A stretch of 64,000 nt of DNA from Nocardia spumae (GTDB taxonomy: Bacteria; Actinomycetota; Actinomycetes; Mycobacteriales; Mycobacteriaceae). Shown in pieces: positions 26,489 through 34,327 of this stretch. Under the pieces are notes generated by a model. It had not been told where the DNA came from and did no database searches. It worked only from the letters and a program-made list of their open reading frames with translations. A program made the translations under genes and the position numbers. Location: NCBI RefSeq assembly GCF_020733635.1, contig NZ_JAJFZL010000001.1, forward strand, positions 3,410,001 through 3,474,000. Reading direction: 5' to 3'. The first letter of the stretch is position 1, and each line of letters starts with the position of its first letter.

Positions 26489-27439
26489 ATGCCGATCGTC
26501 ACGCTCACGATGAACCCCGCGATCGATGTCGCCGGCCACACCGACCGGGTCGCACCGACCGACAAGATGCGGTGTGAGGCGCCGCGGTTCGATCCCGGCG
26601 GCGGCGGTATCAATGTGGCTCGCACCGTGGCTGTGCTCGGCGAGTCCGTCACCGCGATCTACCCGGCGGGCGGTCATACCGGCGCCTTCCTCGAACAACT
26701 GGTCCACGCGGCCGGGATCCCCTCGCATACGGTGCCGACCGCCGAGCCGAGCCGGGAGAATATCGCGGTCCACGCGGACGACACGGGGGAGCAGTACCGG
26801 TTCGTCTTCCCTGGCCCGCGACTCACACCGGTCGAGCAGCACCGCTGCCTGGCCGCGGTGGAGCGGCACGCGGCCGGAGCGGACTACGTGGTCGCCAGCG
26901 GCAGCCTGCCACCCGGTGTCGGACCGGAGTTCTACCAGATCCTCGCGGATATGGTTGCCGCACAAGGTGTCCGGATGATACTCGACACCTCGGGCGCGGC
27001 GCTGCACGCGATCCGCCGAGGTGTCTTCCTGGTCAAACCGAGCGTGCGGGAGCTCGCGCAGCTGGTCGGGCGCACCCTGCCCGGCCGCGCGGAACAGGTG
27101 GCCGCGGCCCGCGAGCTGGTGACCGCCGAGGTCGCGGAGGTCGTCGTCGTTTCCCTGGGGGTCGAGGGTGCGTTGCTGGTCACCACCGAGCTGTCGCGGT
27201 GGTTCGCGCCGATCCCGGTGCCGGTGCGCAGCGGAATCGGCGCCGGTGACGCGATGGTGGGAGGTATCGCGGTCGGGTTGACCCGGGGATCCGGTCTCGA
27301 GGACGCGGTTCGGCTGGGTATCGCCGCGGCCACCGCGGCGTTGACCACCTCGGGTACCGGCCCGGGGCTGCGCGCCCGCGTCGAGCAGTTGTACGAGGCG
27401 CTGGTGTCCGATCACGAGCCGGTGGCGGAGGCCCGCTGA
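26489..27439 (+). CDS. pfkB: PfkB-family 6-phosphofructokinase (Rv2029c-like)
   Basis: A 316-residue PfkB-family sugar kinase. It begins PIVTLTMNPAIDVAG, has the substrate signature DPGGGGINVARTVAVLG, ASGSLPPGVG, VKPSVREL and the catalytic GIGAGDAMVGG (Asp near 254). Close similarity in layout to Rv2029c, the DosR-regulated PfkB of M. tuberculosis, supports 6-phosphofructokinase rather than tagatose-6-phosphate kinase activity, although the two cannot be separated by motif alone. The frame is open from 26411, but conservation starts at the ATG at 26489. It converges on the next gene with one base between stops. Confidence 0.92.
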   Translation: MPIVTLTMNPAIDVAGHTDRVAPTDKMRCEAPRFDPGGGGINVARTVAVLGESVTAIYPAGGHTGAFLEQLVHAAGIPSHTVPTAEPSRENIAVHADDTGEQYRFVFPGPRLTPVEQHRCLAAVERHAAGADYVVASGSLPPGVGPEFYQILADMVAAQGVRMILDTSGAALHAIRRGVFLVKPSVRELAQLVGRTLPGRAEQVAAARELVTAEVAEVVVVSLGVEGALLVTTELSRWFAPIPVPVRSGIGAGDAMVGGIAVGLTRGSGLEDAVRLGIAAATAALTTSGTGPGLRARVEQLYEALVSDHEPVAEAR

Positions 27440-27440
27440 C

Positions 27441-28904
27441 TCACGATGTTTCTCGATCGCCGGCCCGCCGGTAGATCCGCAGTGCGATCGCGGCGGTCTG
27501 TTCCAGCGGTGCGGTGGTGTCCAGTACCGCGGCACCGGGCCAGGGATCTTCGTCGGCCGCCATCGCCGCCGCGACCGCGGGCGTGGCGTCGGATTCGGAA
27601 CCGAGTCGCGCGGCGATGCGTTCGGCCGCGACCTGCTGCGGTGTGCGACAACATAACTCGATCAGTTCTGCCGCGCTGTCGGCCGCCAGTTGTTCGGCGC
27701 GGCGGCGTTGCGCGGCGTCGATCCAGCTGGCATCGAGAACGACGCAGCGGCCGGCGCCGAGCAGGGTCCGCGCCTCGGCCCGCATGAGTGTGTAGACGTG
27801 GTCGCGTGCGGCCGGGGCGTAGAGCCCGCGGTCGTATTCGGCGTTCGTGCCCGCGAGTATGCCGTCGGCTCGTGCGCCGCCGCGAATGTGGTCGCTGGAC
27901 AACAGGTTTGCGCCGGTGGCCTCGGCGAGCCGGCGGGCGATCGTCGACTTTCCGGTGCCGGGCAGGCCGCCGATCAGCACCAGCCGCACCGCGCCGGCCG
28001 CGAGATGTCGCCGCGCGATCTCGAGGTGGGCGACCGCACTGGCCGCCGCGTGCCGATCGCCCTGCCGGTGACGCACGCAGTCGACCTTCGCGCGCACGGT
28101 CGCACGGTAGGCGATGTAGTGGTGGCGCAGCGATTCCGGTGCGGGGTCACCGGTCGTGTCGAGGTACTCCGCGACCACGCTGTCGGCGGCGTCCGGGTGT
28201 CCGAGGCGCTCCAGGTCCATCGCGAGAAAGCAGATGTCGTCGAGTCGATCGACATGACGGAGTTCGTCGTCGAAATCGAGGCAGTCGATGACCCGGATGC
28301 CGTCGTCGGTGACGAAGATGTCGTCGGCGCGCAGGTCGCCATGTCCGTCGACGATACGACCGGTGGCGATGCGCTCGTCGAACAGCGCTGTGCGGCCTGC
28401 CAGATACCGCATGGCCGAGTCGGCGACACGTGCTGCCGAGGCGGGCTCGATCGGTGGACAGGTGAGCCCGGACAGGAGCGACCGCCAGCGGTCGCGAACG
28501 GCGTCCACGGTCGCGGCCCGGGCGATCCGCGGGCCTGTCGGCGCTCGGTCGTGCCAGGCGGCCACCTGCCGCACCAGCATCGAGAGCGTGTCGCGGGCTA
28601 CCGTCGACTCGTCGAGGCGATGCGACAACCGGGTGGCATCCGGGAGTCGGCGCATGACCAGAACCGGTTCGTCCCCCTCGCCCGTCGGGTCGCTCAGCTG
28701 CGCCACGCCCAGGTAGACGTCGGGAGCGAAGCGGCGGTTCAGTTCGAGTTCACGATCGCATGCCAGCCGCCGGGCCGCACGCGTGGAGAAGTCGAGGAAG
28801 TCGGTACGGACGGGCTTCTTGATCTTGTAGGCCCGATCTCCGTACAGAACGACCACGGCCGAATGCGTTTCGGCGAGTGCGGCGAACGGGTCGTTGGTCT
28901 CCAT
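27441..28904 (-). CDS. Rv2004c-like protein: kinase-like domain plus AAA ATPase
   Basis: A 487-residue two-domain protein. The N-terminal part has phosphotransferase-type signatures, KIKKPV near residue 28 and VDGHGDLRADDIF...VIDCLDFD for catalysis and metal binding. The C-terminal part is a small P-loop kinase with Walker A GGLPGTGKST and LLSSDHIR. This fused layout is that of M. tuberculosis Rv2004c, a DosR-regulon protein of unknown substrate. Length agrees (about 498 there). A DosR-like box lies 36 bp upstream of the ATG. Aminoglycoside or small-molecule phosphorylation is possible, but there is no direct sign of resistance function. Confidence 0.9.
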   Translation of the reverse strand: METNDPFAALAETHSAVVVLYGDRAYKIKKPVRTDFLDFSTRAARRLACDRELELNRRFAPDVYLGVAQLSDPTGEGDEPVLVMRRLPDATRLSHRLDESTVARDTLSMLVRQVAAWHDRAPTGPRIARAATVDAVRDRWRSLLSGLTCPPIEPASAARVADSAMRYLAGRTALFDERIATGRIVDGHGDLRADDIFVTDDGIRVIDCLDFDDELRHVDRLDDICFLAMDLERLGHPDAADSVVAEYLDTTGDPAPESLRHHYIAYRATVRAKVDCVRHRQGDRHAAASAVAHLEIARRHLAAGAVRLVLIGGLPGTGKSTIARRLAEATGANLLSSDHIRGGARADGILAGTNAEYDRGLYAPAARDHVYTLMRAEARTLLGAGRCVVLDASWIDAAQRRRAEQLAADSAAELIELCCRTPQQVAAERIAARLGSESDATPAVAAAMAADEDPWPGAAVLDTTAPLEQTAAIALRIYRRAGDRETS

Positions 28905-28940
28905 TCCTCCCAGCGTGTCCGATCGGCGGCGGATTCGTGA

Positions 28941-28954
28941 TGGACGAAAGTCAC
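28941..28954. promoter_or_regulatory. DosR-like box 11
   Basis: tggacgaaagtcac lies 36 bp before the start of the Rv2004c-like gene. It is among the weaker matches (reverse complement gtgactttcgtcca) but shares the GTGACTTTCG core with boxes 5 and 10a. It marks the right-hand limit of the box-bearing region. Confidence 0.5.
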
Positions 28955-28987
28955 CGGCCCGTGGACCGAGTGGCCCGGCCGGTGCCG

Positions 28988-29280
28988 TCAGTGGCCGATG
29001 TAGACGGATTTGATGTTGAAGCAGGACTCGACACCCTTCCTGCCCCGCTCGCCGCCCCAGCCCGACTGCTTGTGCCCGGAGATCGGCATCGAGGGATCCG
29101 AGGCGAGGGCGGAGTTCACCCAGATCTGGCCCGCGCGTAGTTCGTTGACGACGCGATGGGCGCGGCCGAGGTTCTCGGTCCAGATGGAACCGGCGAGTCC
29201 GTAATCGGTGTCGTTCGCGGCGGCGATCGCCTCGTCCGGAAAATTGCCCAGGATCGAATCGAAAATCCAGTGAGTGCTCG
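28988..29280 (-). pseudogene. Aldehyde dehydrogenase C-terminal remnant
   Basis: The minus strand encodes about 95 residues ending at a TGA at 28988, including FPDEAIAAANDTDYGLAGSI, NELRAGQIWVN, PISGHKQSGWGGERG and a terminal IKSVYIGH. These match the last fifth of NAD-dependent aldehyde dehydrogenases. The frame is closed by a TAA at about 29281 and there is no start or catalytic domain (no Cys motif), so this is a truncated stub. Nothing visible nearby explains the breakpoint. Confidence 0.8.
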
Positions 29281-29398
29281 CTTACAAATCGGCAGGCAAC
29301 GGGCGCCGGCCGGCCTCCATCGGCCCGGCCGACTCCGGTCGGATCACGGCGGCCGCATAGGCTGACCGCGATATGTCCGGACGAGCGGGGGAATCCGA

Positions 29399-30148
29399 AT
29401 GAGCACTGATCCGAGCGGCCCGCCGCCGCAACCGTCGCCGCGCGGCATCTCCCGCCGCTCCCGCACCGTCCTGGTGCCGGTCGTGGCCGTGCTGGTCATC
29501 GTCGTCGCGATCGGGCTCGGTGTGGTGGCTCGCACCGCCCTGGCCAGGGAGATCCCGGGAACGGCGACGGCGGCCGGCGCGGCGACCTCCGCCGCGCACG
29601 TTCTGGACAACGGCGCGGTCCGGGTCGGTGATCCGCATGCGAAGGTGACCGTCCGGGTCGTCATGGACCTGCAATGCCCGGCATGCAAAATGTTCGAAGC
29701 GGCCAACGGCTCCGTGCTGACCGATGCCGTCCGCAACGGTACTGCCGCGGTGGAATACAGCGTCATCACGTTCCTCGATCGGGCCAGCACGACCCAGTAC
29801 TCCTCGCGCGCCGGCAACTCCTCGTTCTGTGTCGCGAACGAAGGTGTCGAGCACTATCAGTCGTGGTTGTCGGAGATGTTCACCCGGCAGCCGGAGGAGG
29901 GCGGCGACGGACTGACCGACGACGAATTGGTCGGTATCGCGAGATCGGCCGGATATGCCGATGCCGCTGTGGCGCAATGCATCACCGCTCGGGCCTACGA
30001 CAATTACCTGCGTATCAAGACGAAAGAAGTGCTCGCCGGAGGTGTGACGTCCACGCCCACGGTCTCCGTCAACGGTCAGCAGATCACCGACAGCACCGCG
30101 CTCCTGCGTCCCAACGGTCTCGCCGCGGTCATCGCGGCCGCGAGCTGA
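29399..30148 (+). CDS. Membrane-anchored DsbA-family thioredoxin-fold protein
   Basis: A 249-residue protein with a short cytoplasmic N-terminus, a hydrophobic anchor at about residues 24-45 (VLVPVVAVLVIVVAIGLGVV), then an extracytoplasmic thioredoxin-like domain. The redox motif CPAC is at residues 93-96 in MDLQCPACKMFE, and the cis-Pro loop appears as VTSTPTVSVNG. It probably forms or isomerises disulfides in exported proteins, like mycobacterial DsbA-like proteins. The ATG has ggggg about 8-9 nt upstream. It stands alone, convergent with the DeoR-type gene. Confidence 0.88.
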   Translation: MSTDPSGPPPQPSPRGISRRSRTVLVPVVAVLVIVVAIGLGVVARTALAREIPGTATAAGAATSAAHVLDNGAVRVGDPHAKVTVRVVMDLQCPACKMFEAANGSVLTDAVRNGTAAVEYSVITFLDRASTTQYSSRAGNSSFCVANEGVEHYQSWLSEMFTRQPEEGGDGLTDDELVGIARSAGYADAAVAQCITARAYDNYLRIKTKEVLAGGVTSTPTVSVNGQQITDSTALLRPNGLAAVIAAAS

Positions 30149-30159
30149 GGGATATCGCG

Positions 30160-30984
30160 CTAGGTGCCGTAGGGCGCAGGATCGCCCTCGTCGTTCGCCG
30201 TCTCGCCGGAATGCGGTGGGGGAGAAGCCACGTGCGCGCAGGTGAGGGTTCGGCCGAACTGGCGGGCGATATCCGGGGGCAGTTCGGAATCGGTCATGAC
30301 GCGGGTGATCTCGTCGAGGCCGGCGACCTTGGCGAGGGCGCGCCGGCCGAATTTGGAGCTGTCGGCGACGACGACCGCGTGGGCGGCCGCGGCGATCATC
30401 GCCCGCTTGAGCGGCACTTCGAGGGTGTTCATATTGGTGATGCCGGCGTCGATATCCACGGCGTCGGCGCCCAGAAACGCCCAATCGGCGGTGTAGTCGG
30501 ACAGGAATGCGATCGCGCGCTCGCCGACCAGGGTGTACACCGAGCCGAGTAGTTCGCCACCGGTGACGAGCAGGCGCACGCCGGGTGTTTCGGCGATGAA
30601 TGTGGCGATGCGCAGGTCGTTGGTGATCACCGTCAGATTCGCGTGCTGCCGCAGGGCTCGTGCGACCTCGTAGGTGGTGGAACCGCTGTCGAGGATCACC
30701 GTGTCACCGTCGTGGACCCGGCGCGCTGCCGCCGCCGCGATCGCGGCCTTCTCGGTGCGGCGTTCGCCCTCTTTCATCGTGTAGGGCAGCTTCGCCGTGG
30801 CGCCGGGAGTCGGACGGGCGCCACCGTGGGTGCGTTGCGCTTGCCCCGCACGCTCGAGTGCGTCGAGATCTCGGCGAATCGTGGATGCGTCGACGCCCAG
30901 TTCGTCGGCCAGGGCCTTGGCCTCGACGTAGCCGTCCGTGACCAGCCTGTGCATGATTTCGCGCCGTCGGGTGCTGGCGTGCAA
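30160..30984 (-). CDS. DeoR-family transcriptional regulator
   Basis: A DeoR-type repressor with an N-terminal helix-turn-helix (REIMHRLVTDGYVEAKALAD, then VDASTIRRDLDALE) and a sugar-phosphate-sensing domain (DSGSTTYEVARAL, VITNDLRIA, ADWAFLGADAVD, ADSSKFGRRALAKV). The frame is open to an ATG at 31119, only 17 bp from the divergent pgi gene. I place the start at the TTG at 30984, where ggagg lies 5 nt upstream and the family's usual N-terminus begins, giving 274 residues and a 152-bp promoter region. It probably controls pgi-gnd or itself in response to a phosphorylated sugar. Confidence 0.85.
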   Translation of the reverse strand: MHASTRRREIMHRLVTDGYVEAKALADELGVDASTIRRDLDALERAGQAQRTHGGARPTPGATAKLPYTMKEGERRTEKAAIAAAAARRVHDGDTVILDSGSTTYEVARALRQHANLTVITNDLRIATFIAETPGVRLLVTGGELLGSVYTLVGERAIAFLSDYTADWAFLGADAVDIDAGITNMNTLEVPLKRAMIAAAAHAVVVADSSKFGRRALAKVAGLDEITRVMTDSELPPDIARQFGRTLTCAHVASPPPHSGETANDEGDPAPYGT

Positions 30985-31136
30985 CTGTGCCTCCGAGACC
31001 AGGTTTCCTGCGTCGGTCGTGCTGTACTGCGGTTTCGTGCATGGTACTCGGAGCGGCGGTTGACTTGCCTCATCACCACAGTGCATGATTTCGAGCATTG
31101 GCTGCGCGATTTCGCGCATGACGGACCGAGGGATCC

Positions 31137-32798
31137 ATGAGTCGCACGCTGAACCTGTTGGCCGACGAGGGCGACCTGGTCGAATCGCCGGCCTGGCGCG
31201 AATTGAGCGCGCACCGTGCGGAATTGGCGACGACGTCGCTGGCCCGGCTCTTCCGACTGGATCCGCGGCGGGGGACCGCCATGTCGGTCGAGTACGACGG
31301 CGTGGTCCTGGACTACTCGAAGAACCTGGTCACCGCGCGAACGATGGAGCTGCTGATCCGCCTGGCCGCGGACCGTGGCCTGCGCGAGGGAATCGGCGCC
31401 ATGTTCGCCGGGGAGCGGATCAACACGACCGAGGATCGTGCCGTCCTGCACACCGCCCTGCGCGCCGACGCGTCGGCATCGGTCCTGCTCAACGGCGAGG
31501 ATGTGGTCCCGTCGGTGCACGCGGTGCTCGATCGCATGCGCGATTTCGCCGATCGGGTGCGTTCGGGCCGGTGGCGCGGGGCCACCGGACGCCCGATCCG
31601 GACCGTGGTGAACATCGGCATCGGCGGATCCGATCTGGGGCCGGCGATGGCCTACCACGCCTTGCGGGAACGGGCCCAGGACGGCCTGCAGGCGCGATTC
31701 GTCTCGAATATCGACGGCCATGACATCACCCGGGTGCTGCGCGATATCGACCCCGAGACGACGCTGTTCGTCGTCTCCTCGAAGACCTTCACCACGATCG
31801 AGACGCTGACCAACGCCCGCACCGCGCGCCGATGGCTACTGGACGCCCTGGGTGACCCCGCCGCGGTCGGCAGGCACTTCGTCGCGGTGTCGACCGCTGC
31901 CGAGGAGGTCTCGGCCTTCGGGATCGATCCGGCCAACATGTTCGAATTCTGGGACTGGGTGGGCGGCCGATACTCGGTATGGTCGGCCATCGGACTGTCG
32001 CTGATGGTCGTCCTCGGGCCCGATTCCTTCGCCGAACTGCTCGCCGGAGCGCGCGCCATCGACCATCACGTCCGCACCGCACCCTTCGAGCGGAACCTGC
32101 CGGTGTTGCTCGGCCTGCTGGGAATCTGGCACCGGAACTTCGGTGGGGCACAGTCCTGTGCGGTCCTGCCCTACGACCAGCGGCTGGCGTTGCTGCCCGC
32201 GTACCTGCAACAGCTGGACATGGAGAGCAACGGCAAATCGGTCGATCGTGACGGAAACCGTGTCGCCGTCGATACCGCCCCGATCATCTGGGGCGAACCC
32301 GGTACCAACGGTCAGCACGCCTTCTTCCAGATGCTGCATCAGGGAACGACCCCGACCCCCTGTGACTTCATCGGTGTGCTCGAACCGGGGCACCCGCACT
32401 CGGCTCACCACGATCTGCTGATATCGAATCTGTTCGCCCAGACCCGCGCCCTGGCGTTCGGCGATCTCGACGATTCCGGTGAGGTGCCCGCCCATCGATC
32501 GTTTCCGGGAAATCGCTCGAGCAACACCCTCCTGCTGCCCCGCCTCGGCCCCTACGAGCTCGGGCAACTGATCGCCGTGTACGAACACAAGGTATTCGTG
32601 CAAGGGTGGATATGGGGTGTGAACCCGTTCGACCAGTGGGGTGTCGAGCTCGGCAAGAAGCTCGCCACCCGTATCCACGACGAGCTTCGATCCGAACGGT
32701 CACCCGGTTTCGACAGCTCCACGAACGCACTTATCATGCACTACCGGCATGCCCGGCAGTTCGGGCACCGTCGACCGACCACCTGCGACCCGACCTGA
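31137..32798 (+). CDS. pgi: Glucose-6-phosphate isomerase
   Basis: A 553-residue phosphoglucose isomerase of normal length. Signatures include [35 protein letters not shown] for phosphate binding, the PGI signature around [32 protein letters not shown], and [18 protein letters not shown] with the catalytic His region. It converts glucose-6-phosphate and fructose-6-phosphate in the cytosol. gnd follows 14 bp after the stop, so the two form an operon linking glycolysis to the oxidative pentose phosphate pathway. It is divergent from the DeoR-type regulator, a probable controller. Confidence 0.96.
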   Translation: MSRTLNLLADEGDLVESPAWRELSAHRAELATTSLARLFRLDPRRGTAMSVEYDGVVLDYSKNLVTARTMELLIRLAADRGLREGIGAMFAGERINTTEDRAVLHTALRADASASVLLNGEDVVPSVHAVLDRMRDFADRVRSGRWRGATGRPIRTVVNIGIGGSDLGPAMAYHALRERAQDGLQARFVSNIDGHDITRVLRDIDPETTLFVVSSKTFTTIETLTNARTARRWLLDALGDPAAVGRHFVAVSTAAEEVSAFGIDPANMFEFWDWVGGRYSVWSAIGLSLMVVLGPDSFAELLAGARAIDHHVRTAPFERNLPVLLGLLGIWHRNFGGAQSCAVLPYDQRLALLPAYLQQLDMESNGKSVDRDGNRVAVDTAPIIWGEPGTNGQHAFFQMLHQGTTPTPCDFIGVLEPGHPHSAHHDLLISNLFAQTRALAFGDLDDSGEVPAHRSFPGNRSSNTLLLPRLGPYELGQLIAVYEHKVFVQGWIWGVNPFDQWGVELGKKLATRIHDELRSERSPGFDSSTNALIMHYRHARQFGHRRPTTCDPT

Positions 32799-32812
32799 AA
32801 AGAGCTGTATTT

Positions 32813-34255
32813 ATGGCCTCCACCAATGCAATTGCCAATATCGGTGTCACCGGTCTGGCGGTCATGGGCAGCAACATCGCCCGCAACTTCGCCCGCAACG
32901 GCTTCACCGTGGCGCTGCACAACCGCAGCGTCGCCAAGACCGATGCCCTGCTCGAAGCCCACGGCGACGAGGGCAACTTCGTGCGGACCGAGACGGTCGA
33001 GGAGTTCGTGGCGGCATTGGAGAAGCCGCGCCGGGTGCTGATCATGGTCAAGGCCGGTGAGGCCACCGATGCCGTCATCGAGGAACTGGCGGCCGCGATG
33101 GAGCCCGGCGACATCATCATCGACGGCGGCAACGCCCTCTACACCGACACCATCCGGCGTGAGGCCGCCATGAAGGAGCGCGGCCTGAACTTCGTCGGTG
33201 CCGGCATCTCCGGTGGTGAGGAAGGCGCGCTGAACGGTCCCGCCATCATGCCCGGCGGCCCCAAGGAGTCCTACGAGTCGCTGGGCCCCATCCTCGAGAA
33301 GATCGCCGCCGATGTCGACGGCACGCCGTGCTGCACCCACATCGGCCCCGACGGCTCCGGCCATTTCGTCAAGATGGTGCACAATGGCATCGAGTACGCC
33401 GATATGCAGCTGATCGGTGAGGCCTACCATCTGTTCCGCGATGCGCTCGGCTTCGACGCCAAGCAGATCGCCGATGTCTTCACCGAGTGGAACTCCGGCC
33501 CGCTGGAGTCCTATCTGGTGGAGATCACCGCCCAGGTCCTCTCGCAGACCGACGCCAAGACCGGCAAGCCCCTGGTCGACGTCATCGTCGATGCCGCCGA
33601 GCAGAAGGGGACCGGACGCTGGACCGTGAAGGCGGCGCTCGATCTCGGTATCCCCGTCACCGGAATCGCCGAGGCCGTCTTCGCGCGCGCCCTGTCGGGC
33701 TCCCGCGCGCAGCGCAAGGCCGCACAGGGACTGGCCTCCGGCACTCTCGCCGAGAAGCCCGCTGACGCAGCGCAATTCACCGAGGACATCCGGCAGGCCC
33801 TGTACGCGTCCAAGATCGTCGCCTACGCGCAGGGGTTCGATCAGATCGCGGCCGGCAGCGCCGAATACGACTGGGACCTGCGCCCGGGCGACCTGGCGAC
33901 CATCTGGCGCGGGGGGTGCATCATCCGTGCCCGTTTCCTGAACCGTATCAAGGAGGCCTACGAGCAGGATCCTGTGCTGCCGACCCTGATTCTCGCCCCC
34001 TACTTCCGGGAAGCGATCGAACACGCCATCGACAGCTGGCGGCGCGTCATCGCCACCGCGACGATGCTCGGAATTCCGGTCCCGGCGTTCGCTTCCTCGC
34101 TGTCCTACTACGACGCCCTGCGCGCCGAGCGCCTTCCGGCGGCGCTGACGCAGGCGCAGCGTGACTTCTTCGGCGCCCACACCTACGAGCGGGTCGACGC
34201 CGCCGGGAAGTTCCACACGCTGTGGAGCGGCGACCGCAGCGAGGTCTCCGCCTAG
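32813..34255 (+). CDS. gnd: 6-phosphogluconate dehydrogenase, decarboxylating
   Basis: A 480-residue 6-phosphogluconate dehydrogenase. It has the NADP-binding start IGVTGLAVMGSNIARNFARN, NRS after the second strand (NADP preference), GGNALYTDT, GAGISGGEEGALNGPAIMPGG, HFVKMVHNGIEYADMQLIGE and the catalytic region QKGTGRWT. It produces ribulose-5-phosphate, CO2 and NADPH. Length fits the long tetrameric/dimeric GndA type. aaaagag lies about 9 nt before the ATG; the longer upstream frame overlaps pgi and is not used. A strong hairpin follows the stop. Confidence 0.96.
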   Translation: MASTNAIANIGVTGLAVMGSNIARNFARNGFTVALHNRSVAKTDALLEAHGDEGNFVRTETVEEFVAALEKPRRVLIMVKAGEATDAVIEELAAAMEPGDIIIDGGNALYTDTIRREAAMKERGLNFVGAGISGGEEGALNGPAIMPGGPKESYESLGPILEKIAADVDGTPCCTHIGPDGSGHFVKMVHNGIEYADMQLIGEAYHLFRDALGFDAKQIADVFTEWNSGPLESYLVEITAQVLSQTDAKTGKPLVDVIVDAAEQKGTGRWTVKAALDLGIPVTGIAEAVFARALSGSRAQRKAAQGLASGTLAEKPADAAQFTEDIRQALYASKIVAYAQGFDQIAAGSAEYDWDLRPGDLATIWRGGCIIRARFLNRIKEAYEQDPVLPTLILAPYFREAIEHAIDSWRRVIATATMLGIPVPAFASSLSYYDALRAERLPAALTQAQRDFFGAHTYERVDAAGKFHTLWSGDRSEVSA

Positions 34256-34278
34256 CGCGGGCCGGGCGCCGGGCCGAT

Positions 34279-34315
34279 CGCGAAGGACCGCCGGAACATC
34301 CGGCGGTCCTTCGCG
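34279..34315. terminator. Bidirectional terminator between gnd and the arabinosyltransferase
   Basis: Arms of 17 bp (cgcgaaggaccgccgga and its perfect complement) flank a 3-nt loop. It sits 23 bp after the gnd stop and 12 bp beyond the convergent gene's stop, so it can end transcription from both sides. There is no T tract. Confidence 0.8.
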
Positions 34316-34327
34316 TATCCGAGGGGG

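Noticed and set aside
32741..34216. 491-codon minus-strand ORF
   Set aside because: Mirror of gnd; the gnd motifs on the plus strand are complete.
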